From Bermanella sp. WJH001 (GTDB lineage Bacteria; Pseudomonadota; Gammaproteobacteria; Pseudomonadales; Oceanobacteraceae): a DNA stretch of 64,000 nt. The translations under genes were made by a program, and so were the position numbers. Positions 1 through 9,349 of the stretch are shown here, piece after piece (position 1 is the stretch's first letter; every line of letters begins with the position of its first letter). The notes beneath the pieces are model-generated. The model had not been told where the DNA came from. It saw nothing but the letters and a program-made list of their open reading frames with translations, and ran no database searches. The stretch covers positions 357,155 to 421,154 of the forward strand of contig NZ_JASJOO010000003.1 of the NCBI RefSeq assembly GCF_030070105.1, read 5' to 3'.

Positions 1-747
<747 letters not shown>

Positions 748-761
748 CTTATCTACTCCTA

Positions 762-1058
762 TTACTCGACGTCAGCGAAGTCAATGTCGTGACCGTCAGC
801 TAGGCTAACGTATGCTTTACGCACATCGTTACGCTTGCCAACACCACGCGCTGTACGCTTGGTTTTACCTTTAATGTTAAGCACTTGTACTGAACGAACT
901 TTAACTTCGAACAATTGCTCAACAGCCGTTTTGATTTCTGGCTTGGTTGCATCAGGTGCTACACGGAATACGAACTGACCGCTCTTATCCGCTACAACTG
1001 TTGCTTTCTCAGAAATGTGAGGTCCAAGTAGAACTTTGTAGATACGCTCTTGGTTCAT
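762..1058 (-). CDS. rplW: 50S ribosomal protein L23
   Basis: L23 (98 aa) sits at the peptide exit tunnel, where trigger factor and SRP dock. The N-terminus [20 protein letters not shown] and the basic loop [21 protein letters not shown] are typical, and the length matches the family. Its start overlaps the rplD stop by 4 nt, indicating translational coupling in the S10 operon. Confidence 0.98.
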   Translation of the reverse strand: MNQERIYKVLLGPHISEKATVVADKSGQFVFRVAPDATKPEIKTAVEQLFEVKVRSVQVLNIKGKTKRTARGVGKRNDVRKAYVSLADGHDIDFADVE

Positions 1059-1657
1059 CCTAACATCTCCTCAACTTTCTTAAGCGCTGATACAGTTACC
1101 AGTACTTTTTCGAAAGAAACCAGGCTCACTGGATCAACACCATTTGCTTCTGCTACAGCAACGTGTGGCACGTTACGAGAAGCTAGGTATAAGTTCTTGC
1201 TGATTTCAGAATCAACAATAAGAACCTTGTCTAAATCCAGGCCAGCAAGTTTAGCTGTGAATGCTTTAGTTTTGTGGTCTTCCACATCAAAGCTATCAAC
1301 TACTACTAAACGATCCTGACGAACAAGCTCAGACCAAATAGCCTGCATCGCTGCGCGATACATCTTTTTGTTTAATTTTTGATCATAGTCACGTGGACGA
1401 GCAGCGAATGTTACGCCACCTGAACGCCAGATTGGACTACGAGAAGTACCAGCACGCGCGCGGCCAGTACCTTTTTGACGCCATGGCTTAGCACCGCCAC
1501 CGCTTACATCAGAACGGCTCTTTTGTGCTTTAGAACCTTGACGTGCGCCAGCTAAGTACGCTGTTACCAACTGATGAACTAGAGACTCGTTGTAATCACG
1601 AGCAAAAGCTGCATCAGAAACTGTAACAGTGGAACCACCTTGAACATTGATATCCAT
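1055..1657 (-). CDS. rplD: 50S ribosomal protein L4
   Basis: L4 (200 aa) is an early-assembly protein lining the exit tunnel. In enterobacteria it is also the autogenous repressor of the S10 operon. The tunnel loop is seen as [25 protein letters not shown] without its first residues, around residues 57-81, and the length is normal. It is 11 nt downstream of rplC and overlaps rplW. Whether L4 represses this operon is not shown: the leader here is only about 50 nt. Confidence 0.98.
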   Translation of the reverse strand: MDINVQGGSTVTVSDAAFARDYNESLVHQLVTAYLAGARQGSKAQKSRSDVSGGGAKPWRQKGTGRARAGTSRSPIWRSGGVTFAARPRDYDQKLNKKMYRAAMQAIWSELVRQDRLVVVDSFDVEDHKTKAFTAKLAGLDLDKVLIVDSEISKNLYLASRNVPHVAVAEANGVDPVSLVSFEKVLVTVSALKKVEEMLG

Positions 1658-1668
1658 TGTTACTCCCC

Positions 1669-2307
1669 TTATCCGCGAGCTTTAATCGCTGGTTTAATGA
1701 TCAATTGACCACCAGTCGCACCTGGAAGCGCGCCTTTAACCAGAATTAAGTTGCTTTCCGCGTCTACACGAACAATCTCAAGGTTTTGAGTTGTTACGCG
1801 CTCTGCGCCCATGTGGCCTGCCATCTTTTTGCCTTTCCAAACACGACCAGGTGTTTGACATTGACCGATAGAACCAGGTGCACGGTGAGAAAGAGAGTTA
1901 CCGTGAGTCGCATCTTGCATGGAGAAATTCCAGCGCTTGATACCACCTTGGAAACCTTTACCTTTTGATGTGCCAGTAACATCAACAATTTGACCCGCTT
2001 CGAAGCGAGCAACTGTTAATTCATCACCAACATTCAATTCCGCTACTTCATCAGTACGGAATTCTAACAATGCGTCACCTGCAGTTACGTTTGCTTTAGC
2101 AAAGTGACCAGCAGCAGCTTTAGACACGCGAGATGCCTTCTTGCTACCTGCAGTAACTTGCACAGCGTTGTAGCCGTCAGTTTCTGTGGTTTTAACCTGA
2201 GATACACGGTTAGGTGTGATCTCAATTACAGTAACTGGTACAGATGCGCCGTCTTCAGTAAATACGCGAGTCATACCCGCTTTTTTACCTACTAATCCAA
2301 GTGCCAT
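1669..2307 (-). CDS. rplC: 50S ribosomal protein L3
   Basis: L3 (212 aa) is an early 23S rRNA-binding protein near the peptidyl-transferase centre. The reading frame is open further upstream, but the ATG at 2307 gives [16 protein letters not shown], the universal L3 start, and has AAGAGG 7 nt upstream. The W-finger region [21 protein letters not shown] is present around residues 137-157. Second gene of the S10 operon. Confidence 0.97.
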   Translation of the reverse strand: MALGLVGKKAGMTRVFTEDGASVPVTVIEITPNRVSQVKTTETDGYNAVQVTAGSKKASRVSKAAAGHFAKANVTAGDALLEFRTDEVAELNVGDELTVARFEAGQIVDVTGTSKGKGFQGGIKRWNFSMQDATHGNSLSHRAPGSIGQCQTPGRVWKGKKMAGHMGAERVTTQNLEIVRVDAESNLILVKGALPGATGGQLIIKPAIKARG

Positions 2308-2367
2308 TTTAATACCTCTTGTGTACGGGGCTGAATACCCACTATGGCCGCCCAAAAAAGCGTTACA

Positions 2368-2384
2368 CTAGAACCTAGTTCTAG
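2368..2384 (-). other. Hairpin in rpsJ-rplC spacer
   Basis: Perfect 7-bp inverted repeat (CTAGAAC / GTTCTAG) with a 3-nt loop in the otherwise empty spacer between rpsJ and rplC. There is no T-run, so it is not a terminator. It may be a processing or stability hairpin. Confidence 0.4.
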
Positions 2385-2409
2385 CTCGTTTATTAAAGTT
2401 TATTTCGAA

Positions 2410-2721
2410 TTAACCTAGGCTAATTTGAACTTCAACACCCGCAGCTAGATCCAACTTCATAAGCGCGTCTACAGTTTTCTCTGTAGGCTCAACGATGTCG
2501 AGCATGCGCTTGTGTGTACGAATCTCATATTGATCACGCGCGTCTTTGTTGACGTGCGGTGAAACCAAGATGGTTAAACGCTCTTTACGTGTGGGCAGCG
2601 GTATAGGACCACGAACCTGCGCGCCAGTACGCTTAGCCGTCTCAACGATTTCTTGCGTAGACTGGTCTATCAGGCGATGGTCAAAGGCCTTCAGCCGAAT
2701 ACGAATTTTCTGGTTTTGCAT
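2410..2721 (-). CDS. rpsJ: 30S ribosomal protein S10
   Basis: S10 (103 aa) is a 30S head protein and also the NusE antitermination factor. [19 protein letters not shown] and the loop [16 protein letters not shown] are canonical. An in-frame TTG two codons upstream exists, but the ATG at 2721 gives the conserved start. GGAG lies 9 nt upstream of the ATG. First gene of the S10 operon, read from the promoter at 2780-2808. Confidence 0.98.
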   Translation of the reverse strand: MQNQKIRIRLKAFDHRLIDQSTQEIVETAKRTGAQVRGPIPLPTRKERLTILVSPHVNKDARDQYEIRTHKRMLDIVEPTEKTVDALMKLDLAAGVEVQISLG

Positions 2722-2779
2722 AACCAAGAACTCCGATAATGAAACATAAATCCGCTAACCCCTATTTAAAGGGACGCGA

Positions 2780-2808
2780 ATTGTAATCGCGTATAGTCAA
2801 CCTGTCAA
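2780..2808 (-). promoter_or_regulatory. S10 operon sigma70 promoter
   Basis: On the minus strand: TTGACA (2803-2808), a 17-nt spacer, then TACAAT (2780-2785), close to a perfect consensus. The predicted start near 2773 leaves a leader of about 50 nt before rpsJ, much shorter than the E. coli S10 leader. Confidence 0.85.
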
Positions 2809-3126
2809 GGATTAACCAACCCTTAAAGCCTAGATATTTCGGGGGCTGCAAAGCGGTGTGTTGATTATTTAAACAGGCTGTTTTTAGTACCTATATTTTG
2901 CGATCCACTGAAGCCTTAAACCATAAATCAAAGCCAGCCCAATAAGCGACTGCTCACATTATGCTCAAAAATAGGTATACAACTGTTTAAATTAAGAGCA
3001 AACAGCCGCTCTTATACGTTTGTTTTTTAACCACATACACCCTACTACTTAGCTCTATATGTATTTTATTTTTGTACAAACTTTGATTTTGATACCCAAT
3101 CTATATTTTGGCCATTTTTCACCTGC
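2809..3126. other. Divergent intergenic region rpsJ / DUF4266
   Basis: AT-rich stretch between the S10 promoter and the next promoter. No ORF with a ribosome-binding site, RNA gene or repeat family was recognised here. Confidence 0.5.
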
Positions 3127-3132
3127 TATAGT
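3127..3132 (+). promoter_or_regulatory. Candidate extended -10 promoter for DUF4266-DUF3570
   Basis: TATAGT preceded by TGC gives an extended -10 element 27 nt before the DUF4266 start. No convincing -35 is visible at 17 nt. A good Shine-Dalgarno (AAGAGG) follows. Confidence 0.4.
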
Positions 3133-3158
3133 CTGATCACCTAAAAAGAGGCAAACAC

Positions 3159-3395
3159 ATGCGCGTTACTGTTTATTTATTCCTCATTACCTGCTGCCTT
3201 TCAGGCTGTAGTTTATTTGATCCAATGTTCACACCTGAAGACGTTAAGCCTTGGCAAAAAGGCATTTTGGCTAAGAAACAAATGTCTCTACAAGGGGATC
3301 CTATTGATAGTTATGTGGACGAGCACATTTACTTTTCAAAAGAAGGCTCCACCGGTGGCAAAAGTGTAGGAGGTGGCGGCTGTGGCTGTAACTAA
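3159..3395 (+). CDS. DUF4266-type small lipoprotein
   Basis: 78-aa precursor with an N-terminal signal and lipobox (LSGC, Cys about residue 16), so mature lipoprotein of about 60 residues. The FDPMFTPEDVKPWQKG segment and the Gly-rich tail ending GGGGCGCN match what I recall of DUF4266. Function is unknown. The family is usually next to DUF3570 and often near apbE, as here. The last codons overlap the start of the next gene by 23 nt, implying coupled translation. The terminal Cys-Gly-Cys could bind metal or be redox-active (inference). Confidence 0.8.
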   Translation: MRVTVYLFLITCCLSGCSLFDPMFTPEDVKPWQKGILAKKQMSLQGDPIDSYVDEHIYFSKEGSTGGKSVGGGGCGCN

Positions 3396-4623
3396 AAAAA
3401 TAAAACAACAACTCACTCTTGCGGCCAGTGCATTACTTGGCCATGAAGCGGTAGAAGCGGTCGAAAAAGACGGCGCTAGCTTATATAACAGCTGGAATGT
3501 CGATGTGGGATACCTTCATTACAAAGAACCTGACCGCATTACCGTCGATACTTATATGGCTAAAATCAATGGCAGCTTAAGTGATAAAGATACCGTCAAA
3601 CTGGGTTTAGTTTTTGACACCCTCACAGGGTCAACCCCTACTGGTGCCCTACCGAGCAATGATTCCGTTACGGTAACAAGTGCATCCGGTGGAAGTGGTG
3701 GTTCTGTTGGCGGAGGCGGTGGCACGGCGCCATTTGACGACACACGCTTGGCCATCGATGCCTCTTGGGGCCACGAATGGCAACGCCTTATTCGTTCAAA
3801 TCTTAGTGCTTATGTATCCGTTGAGGGTGATTACACCGCCATTGGTGGTGGCATGAGCATCGAAAAAGACACTCAAGACAAGGCCTACACCTTTACTGCG
3901 GCTCTTGGTGGATCTGTGGATAAAGTCAGCCGAAGTGACGAGACTACCCCTGAAGCCCTATCCAATACTGAGGATGCCATCTTTTTTGGTAAAGGCAGTA
4001 AGAACACCTACGATATGCTGTTTGGCATGAGTACCGTTATTAATCGCCGCACCGCCGCCATGGTAAACCTTAGCCACAGCCGCTCACTGGGTTACCATAC
4101 TGACCCTTATAAAATGATCAGTGTGGCCGATGCTGACGATGTTTCATATGGCACCCGATATGAAAGCCGCCCTGATAATCGTGAGCGCTATATCCTATAT
4201 ACCAAACTGGTACATGAGCTGCCCAAAAGCAACCACCACCTGGACTTTAGTTATCGTTACCACACCGATAGCTGGGATGTTAATTCGCATACCATCGAAA
4301 TGGGTTATAGTTTTGCTACTCGCATCAAACACTTGTTTACGCCATTTGGTCGGATCTACCATCAGCAAGCGGCGAACTTTTACCAACGAACCATACTTAG
4401 TGAAAACATAGAGATTGACGACTCGCTAGAATTCGCCTCTTCTGACCCTCGTTTAGCTGAAATGCTGAGCGTTACCGCAGGCTTAAAGTATCAATACCGC
4501 ACCAGCGCAACTGGCTCCATTGATTTTAGGTTGGCCTACATTCATCGCCAATATGAGGATGCCATTGTCTACGATGACGGTACCGTCTTTTTTACAGTGG
4601 ATCTAGGCAAGGGATTTGATTAA
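3373..4623 (+). CDS. DUF3570 family protein, probable outer-membrane/periplasmic
   Basis: 416 aa from a GTG inside the preceding gene; no better start lies nearby. The N-terminus has a weak secretion signal (KKIKQQLTLAASALLG), followed by WNVDVGYLHYKEPDRI, typical of DUF3570. Later segments alternate aromatic and polar residues, suggesting a beta-rich barrel-like fold. Residues 82-92 (DTLTGSTPTGA) resemble an ApbE flavinylation motif (D-x2-S/T-G-A/S-S/T). A Gly-rich linker lies near residues 105-116. Function is not established. Coupled to the DUF4266 gene and ended by the terminator at 4641. Confidence 0.75.
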   Translation: MAAVAVTKKIKQQLTLAASALLGHEAVEAVEKDGASLYNSWNVDVGYLHYKEPDRITVDTYMAKINGSLSDKDTVKLGLVFDTLTGSTPTGALPSNDSVTVTSASGGSGGSVGGGGGTAPFDDTRLAIDASWGHEWQRLIRSNLSAYVSVEGDYTAIGGGMSIEKDTQDKAYTFTAALGGSVDKVSRSDETTPEALSNTEDAIFFGKGSKNTYDMLFGMSTVINRRTAAMVNLSHSRSLGYHTDPYKMISVADADDVSYGTRYESRPDNRERYILYTKLVHELPKSNHHLDFSYRYHTDSWDVNSHTIEMGYSFATRIKHLFTPFGRIYHQQAANFYQRTILSENIEIDDSLEFASSDPRLAEMLSVTAGLKYQYRTSATGSIDFRLAYIHRQYEDAIVYDDGTVFFTVDLGKGFD

Positions 4624-4640
4624 GCCAATTAACATGACAC

Positions 4641-4677
4641 AAAAAAGGCGATGAGCTCTCACTCATCGCCTTTTTTT
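4641..4677. terminator. Bidirectional intrinsic terminator
   Basis: GGCGATGAG / CTCATCGCC stem with a 6-nt loop, A-run on the left and T7 on the right. It can serve both DUF3570 (plus) and the DUF1501 operon (minus). Confidence 0.85.
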
Positions 4678-4735
4678 AATCCCCTCTAAAATCAATTGCG
4701 CTATTTAGAAGAGGACAACTGATATAAAAACCTAA

Positions 4736-6274
4736 TTAAAGGTTATCCTCAAAAGGCCTGTCTCCTGCAGGATTATAAGTAGCATCCGCCGTTAAGATTT
4801 CTGAGTTTCGAGCGCCAAAATAAGCATATATAGAAGAAGCCACTGACATAGGCTCCCACGTCGGACTATCACTCGTTGGAACGGTATACTGATTATTGGT
4901 TTTACTGCTACCCGCACGCTCTGTTGTACCAATAACACGACCTAATGCAGCCGCCTCTTTGGTCGGGCGAACACCTGCACCACCAAACGTGTACAGGTTT
5001 TGATTATTGGCATGATCCCAGCCCCCTGAACCGTTTAAATTGACTAATCGTCCAAAGTCACCAAACACATTAATAATAATATTATCTGTGCGATTACGGG
5101 TGCCACCAGCAATGGTAGTGACACCATTGGAGGCTTCTATATGAGCCATACCTGCTTTTATGGCCTCCATCACATCATTCATTCGGTTAGGATAACGATC
5201 AATACCATTATTATGATCATCCCAGCCACCAAGGCCAGATGTGCCCATGGCCATGTAGAGGGTCTGCGGGTTATGAATGGCAAGCGTCACCGCCGCCTCA
5301 AGTTGGCGTGCAAAATTACTATTTGGGTACGTTATCCCTAAAGACTCGGCACTGGATTGATTACCATTTTCGGTTGTTCCATTTAACAAGCTAGACAGGT
5401 TCTGCATACGAGACTCTAAGTCTGCACGCTTAGTAAACCCATCCGCTGCTTTAAAGTATTTACTCTCAGAAGCATCAATTTCAGTTTTACGTGCAGCTAA
5501 TAATGCTTCAATGGCATCATCACTGCCACCAATGGATCCGCGGGTATATGGATTATTAAAACTGCTATCCATGGTCAGCCCACGTAATGACAATGGCAAA
5601 GGATTATCTGGATCTAAGGCATAGGTTTGTGATTCACCCTCAAAAGATACAAACGGTAAAATCACTTCATCCAAAGCCCCCAAAGCAGAACCATCAGCGG
5701 TCGTCACATTTTGATAAGTAGACTCATTTTGTTTCAACATCAGCGCCAAACGCGAGCCAATACCCGGAGAGTTTTCGATATCTAACGTCCCTTTATGAGA
5801 CATAAAAATACTTTCACGGTGAGATCGTGTTGGGCTCTTTTGCTTATACAAAGTACGGTAAACCGTCATTTGATTGGCCGCCAACATGTCTTCCATATGA
5901 GTGCCACCGGCTTCTTTCCAAAACTGGTTCGCTGTGATCTGACCATCTGTAAAGCGGGAGCGATTCGCCGGATCATTGTCGGTTGCGTTTTGTAAGATTC
6001 TCGCGGTAAATGCGTTATTTGCAGTGTAATCATTTTGAGAGTGCATATTGATCTGTTCAATATTACTCAGGTTGCCAGCTAACTCTGACGCACCACCATA
6101 CATAAAAATATTAATCACCTGTGGTAACACCGCCGGTGCAGTCACACTCACATTTGAATAAACAGGGCTGGCTGCGTATGCACGTTGCGCCAATAAGTTC
6201 ATGCTTAACCCAACCGGCACCAAACTGGTTGATGCAATCGAAGAAGCGTACTTTAAAAAATCACGTCTTTTCAT
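4736..6274 (-). CDS. DUF1501 family protein with Tat signal
   Basis: 512 aa. The N-terminus MKRRDFLKYASS, then a hydrophobic stretch and AYA, is a twin-arginine signal, so a folded protein, perhaps with a cofactor, is exported. The body fits DUF1501 (alkaline-phosphatase/sulfatase-like fold): VINIFMYGGASELAG near residue 55, GLGGWDDHNNG near 345 and NVFGDFGRLVNLNGSGGWDHA near 403. Catalytic activity is unknown. AGGAG lies 9 nt upstream of the ATG. It is second in a two-gene unit after the lipoprotein at 6285-8069 (10-nt gap). Confidence 0.8.
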   Translation of the reverse strand: MKRRDFLKYASSIASTSLVPVGLSMNLLAQRAYAASPVYSNVSVTAPAVLPQVINIFMYGGASELAGNLSNIEQINMHSQNDYTANNAFTARILQNATDNDPANRSRFTDGQITANQFWKEAGGTHMEDMLAANQMTVYRTLYKQKSPTRSHRESIFMSHKGTLDIENSPGIGSRLALMLKQNESTYQNVTTADGSALGALDEVILPFVSFEGESQTYALDPDNPLPLSLRGLTMDSSFNNPYTRGSIGGSDDAIEALLAARKTEIDASESKYFKAADGFTKRADLESRMQNLSSLLNGTTENGNQSSAESLGITYPNSNFARQLEAAVTLAIHNPQTLYMAMGTSGLGGWDDHNNGIDRYPNRMNDVMEAIKAGMAHIEASNGVTTIAGGTRNRTDNIIINVFGDFGRLVNLNGSGGWDHANNQNLYTFGGAGVRPTKEAAALGRVIGTTERAGSSKTNNQYTVPTSDSPTWEPMSVASSIYAYFGARNSEILTADATYNPAGDRPFEDNL

Positions 6275-6284
6275 TTTTACGCTC

Positions 6285-8069
6285 CTATTGGCTTACGCTT
6301 TTGTAATAATAAAACTCAGGCAATCTAGAAATATAATCCAGCATGATTTCAGCAAAATCATCTGTACGATTTTCCCAAACTTGGTCATTAAAACCGGTCG
6401 GTCTAAGCTGCAAGACGCCGTTATCATCTGCTCTTATGTAATCTCGATTCTCCTGACTGGCTTCTTCTAAAAACGCTGCACGCTCTTTAGCATCTGCACG
6501 ACGACCAAGCGCTGTGATAAAAATAAAATCGATAAACTCAGACGCTGTTAGGTTTTCTAATTCAGGTTTTAAATCTTCGGTACCTTGTAAATAAAACGCA
6601 CCAGATTCACCTTCATATTGCAACGAAATATAATCCGCTAATTTTTCTTCTTCACGTATGTTATAGCAACCTTCGTATTTTTTACCTGGATGATTACAAC
6701 CATCGAATGCCCGATTATTTAGCAAAACCGATTCACGTATAGCTTTATGGTAAGTAGCAAAACTTAGCACATCCATCGGCAAAAACGGGGTACGACCAAT
6801 TTTATAATCCATGGCAGCCATGCCCATATTATGAACACCCACTGTTCGGCCATTACCCGATGAATCGTATACATTATCTAACACCCGAGTACCTAGATCC
6901 CCAGAACCAGAACGTGGCGTCCAGTGCATTGCATGCAAAAAGTTAAATGCATTTTCTTCAAAACTTTTTGGGCGTTCGCTTTCTAATAAAAACGCTTTTG
7001 AAAACATAACCGCCATAAACACGTCTTGAAATGTTTCTGGATTAGTTGCCACAATTTGCTGCACAACGTCTTGTTTTTTCTGGGTGGACATTCCATCTAA
7101 AAAGTAATTTGAAATCACTTCAACCATGCGAGGAATAAATAATGGATGGCCAGCTACTACACCATACAAATCATCACAATCATAAATATATTGGCCAAAC
7201 ACTTTCACCGGCTCTGCGATGCCATCCTGAGTATTGTCTTTTAAAAGTTGATAATCCGCATCGTTATCTGTGAGATACCATTCGCTACACGCTTTACCAC
7301 CATTAATAGTATTTTGCTGCTCTTCTGGGGTGTCATTAAATACACCTAAGTACAGCTCAAACATTTCCAATGCATGGTTTTCTGGTGAACGGGAAACGCG
7401 CCAGCGTGTTAAGTTATGCAACCATCCTCTAACGATTTCGCGCATGCTCAATCCATCAGATAACGCTCCATTTAAATAACCAAGTACACGGTCGATATCT
7501 TGTGTATTGGTACTGTCCATTTCACGAGCGGGTGAAAACATAATGGTATTGGCTAGGAAAAAACTCATCCACTGCACCATTTGATTTTCACTTAACGGAT
7601 AAGCATGGGCACGAGCCATAAAGATTTGATGCGGTTCGTTATTATCGATACTTGTGAACCGGGCCGGTATGGATTCATCCACACCTTCTGTTTCAATATT
7701 ATCTTCCACACCAAAGATATCTTTGTTTAAGCTTTTAATTTCGCTATCTTTTAGTGGAGTCGTTAAGGCCCTTTGCGTTCGCTCAATGAAATTACTGTAT
7801 TGCACCACAGGTTCTTCAAAACCTTGGGTTAAATCAAAAAACTCATCTGCAGGCAGCCCCCGATACATGGTCGACAAAACTTTATTTGCCACCATGAATT
7901 GATCATCCACCGATAACGCATCAAACTCTTTTTGCGTTAAAGTGAAGTTATATGACAATACAGAGCCGTTTTGGTCCCCTGCATTTTCTTTTGGCGAGCT
8001 AGGCTTACAGGCCGATAAAGCCAAGCAAGTAGCAAGGATTAACCCAAGCCGGTTAAATGAATGTCCCAT
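6285..8069 (-). CDS. Large lipoprotein, partner of DUF1501 protein
   Basis: 594 aa with signal peptide and lipobox LSAC (Cys about residue 21). The C-terminal segment SEFIDFIFITALGRRADAKE, then a long helix ending in SRLPEFYYYK, resembles tail regions of DUF1800/DUF1549-type proteins that pair with DUF1501, but I cannot assign a family with confidence. The middle contains HAMHWTPRSGSGDLGTRVLD (near 385). It likely acts at the envelope with the Tat-exported DUF1501 protein. First gene of the unit, divergent from apbE. Confidence 0.6.
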   Translation of the reverse strand: MGHSFNRLGLILATCLALSACKPSSPKENAGDQNGSVLSYNFTLTQKEFDALSVDDQFMVANKVLSTMYRGLPADEFFDLTQGFEEPVVQYSNFIERTQRALTTPLKDSEIKSLNKDIFGVEDNIETEGVDESIPARFTSIDNNEPHQIFMARAHAYPLSENQMVQWMSFFLANTIMFSPAREMDSTNTQDIDRVLGYLNGALSDGLSMREIVRGWLHNLTRWRVSRSPENHALEMFELYLGVFNDTPEEQQNTINGGKACSEWYLTDNDADYQLLKDNTQDGIAEPVKVFGQYIYDCDDLYGVVAGHPLFIPRMVEVISNYFLDGMSTQKKQDVVQQIVATNPETFQDVFMAVMFSKAFLLESERPKSFEENAFNFLHAMHWTPRSGSGDLGTRVLDNVYDSSGNGRTVGVHNMGMAAMDYKIGRTPFLPMDVLSFATYHKAIRESVLLNNRAFDGCNHPGKKYEGCYNIREEEKLADYISLQYEGESGAFYLQGTEDLKPELENLTASEFIDFIFITALGRRADAKERAAFLEEASQENRDYIRADDNGVLQLRPTGFNDQVWENRTDDFAEIMLDYISRLPEFYYYKSVSQ

Positions 8070-8201
8070 GGTGTGAATACCTATTTACAATAATGGCCAA
8101 ATCGCACATGTGTTTATTGTGTAGAATAATCAACTTTTTGACTGTGAATGAGCCCACAAAGCCAGTATTAATTCGGTTAAAGTTAATTTGGAATAGAAAC
8201 C

Positions 8202-9083
8202 TTGCCTGATATTCGTTTTCATTACAGCGAACAAACTTCTCTTCATCAGTGCCAATTTCAGGCCATGGCGAGTCCATGCCAGGTCATTATTGAAGCGCCA
8301 AAAGATTTCACCCCTCAGACACTTTACAAACAAGTGAGCGAAGAGGCTTGGCGAATAGAAAAAAAGTTTAGCCGTTATCGAGATGACAACCTGCTATATC
8401 GCATCAACCAACATGAAAAGTGTGAACTAGACTCTGAAACCCTTTCTTTATTAGATTTTGCACAACAATGTTATGAGCTCAGTGACGGCTTATTTGATGT
8501 CACCTCTGGTGTGCTACGTAAAGTCTGGAACTTCAAAACACTTAAATCTCTTCCTTCAAAACAGAGTGTGGACGCGCTTCTGCCCTTTATTGGGTTTAAT
8601 AAAGTTATTCGCCAAGGCAACACCATTGAACTACCCGAGGGAATGTCTTTAGATCTAGGCGGGATTGGCAAAGAATATGCCGTCGATAAATGTTGGCAGA
8701 TACTTAAGCAAAGCTGTCCATTTCCATTTTTGATTAATTTTGGTGGGGATCTCAGGGTCAGCGGCCCTCGCTTAGAGAGTAAAAACTGGCGAAGTGGCAT
8801 TGAAAACCCTGATGGCATACAGCCTTCGGCTGTTATCGAAATCAAACAAGGTGCCATTACAACCAGTGGTACCGCCATGCAGCATGTAACCTTTAATGGT
8901 GTACGTTACGGCCACATCCTAAACCCCAAAACAGGCTGGCCAGTAGAAAGGCCGCCACTTTCCATTACGGTGGCAGCAAGCAGTTGTATAGAGGCAGGAC
9001 TGCTTTCAACTCTTGCTATGCTACAGGGTGAAAATGCGAGAACTTTCCTTGAAGAACAAGGGGTTACCTTCTGGTTACAGTAA
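8202..9083 (+). CDS. apbE: FAD:protein FMN transferase (ApbE)
   Basis: ApbE moves FMN from FAD onto a Ser/Thr of target proteins. Visible motifs: FxAMASPC (19-26), FDVTSG (98-103), DLGGIGKEYAVD (151-162), INFGGD (178-183), TSG (221-223), HILNPKTG (238-245) and the C-terminal A-x2-C-x2-AG. The start is a TTG; the next Met, in the AMASP motif, lies inside the domain and is too late. No signal peptide or lipobox is seen, unlike many exported ApbEs. Divergent from the DUF1501 pair and 3.6 kb from DUF3570, a plausible substrate. Confidence 0.9.
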   Translation: MPDIRFHYSEQTSLHQCQFQAMASPCQVIIEAPKDFTPQTLYKQVSEEAWRIEKKFSRYRDDNLLYRINQHEKCELDSETLSLLDFAQQCYELSDGLFDVTSGVLRKVWNFKTLKSLPSKQSVDALLPFIGFNKVIRQGNTIELPEGMSLDLGGIGKEYAVDKCWQILKQSCPFPFLINFGGDLRVSGPRLESKNWRSGIENPDGIQPSAVIEIKQGAITTSGTAMQHVTFNGVRYGHILNPKTGWPVERPPLSITVAASSCIEAGLLSTLAMLQGENARTFLEEQGVTFWLQ

Positions 9084-9165
9084 ATCATCCTCATCCCCTG
9101 CAAACGGGGCGCAATCGGCTACACTGAGATCTCTAAAAAGGCGATTTTTTCATAGGGAAATATGC

Positions 9166-9171
9166 TAAGAT
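9166..9171 (+). promoter_or_regulatory. Candidate extended -10 for EF-G2 gene
   Basis: TGC followed by TAAGAT 162 nt upstream of the EF-G2 start. The -35 region is only T-rich. Transcripts from here would carry the terminator-like leader at 9196-9310. Confidence 0.35.
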
Positions 9172-9193
9172 CCGCCCCCAAAATATCCCTCTG

Positions 9194-9349
9194 ATGGCAG
9201 GATGGGGAATTTTTGATGCATATTTGCAAATTTTCGCCCTTAAAAGGCCTATCCTGCTATTTTTTTGTTCAATATCGTCGCCAAAGCCATTAAACTCTGC
9301 GGCGATTTTTACCCTGCAATGTCGAGCAAGTTATGTCAGACCTATCTAA
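9194..9349 (+). CDS. Possible 51-aa leader ORF overlapping EF-G2 start
   Basis: ATG at 9194 opens a 51-codon frame (starts [10 protein letters not shown]) ending with TAA at 9347-9349, 17 nt inside the EF-G2 gene in another frame. It spans both hairpin/T-run structures of the leader, so translation would affect their folding. No Shine-Dalgarno is visible, and hydrophobic residues dominate. It may be fortuitous. Confidence 0.2.
   Translation: MAGWGIFDAYLQIFALKRPILLFFCSISSPKPLNSAAIFTLQCRASYVRPI
9196..9266 (+). terminator. Terminator-like structure 1 in EF-G2 leader
   Basis: Arms 9196-9206 and 9248-9258 can pair over 11 bp (two G-U), with a 41-nt loop, followed by T7 at 9260-9266. It could end apbE transcription or act as an attenuator for EF-G2. 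Segment 9178-9189 could instead pair with 9204-9213, competing with the first arm. Confidence 0.45.
9274..9310 (+). terminator. Terminator-like structure 2 in EF-G2 leader
   Basis: ATCGTCGC (9274-9281) pairs over 8 bp (one G-U) with GCGGCGAT (9299-9306), directly followed by a T-run. It ends 22 nt before the EF-G2 ATG, so EF-G2 mRNA must read through it. Confidence 0.45.
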
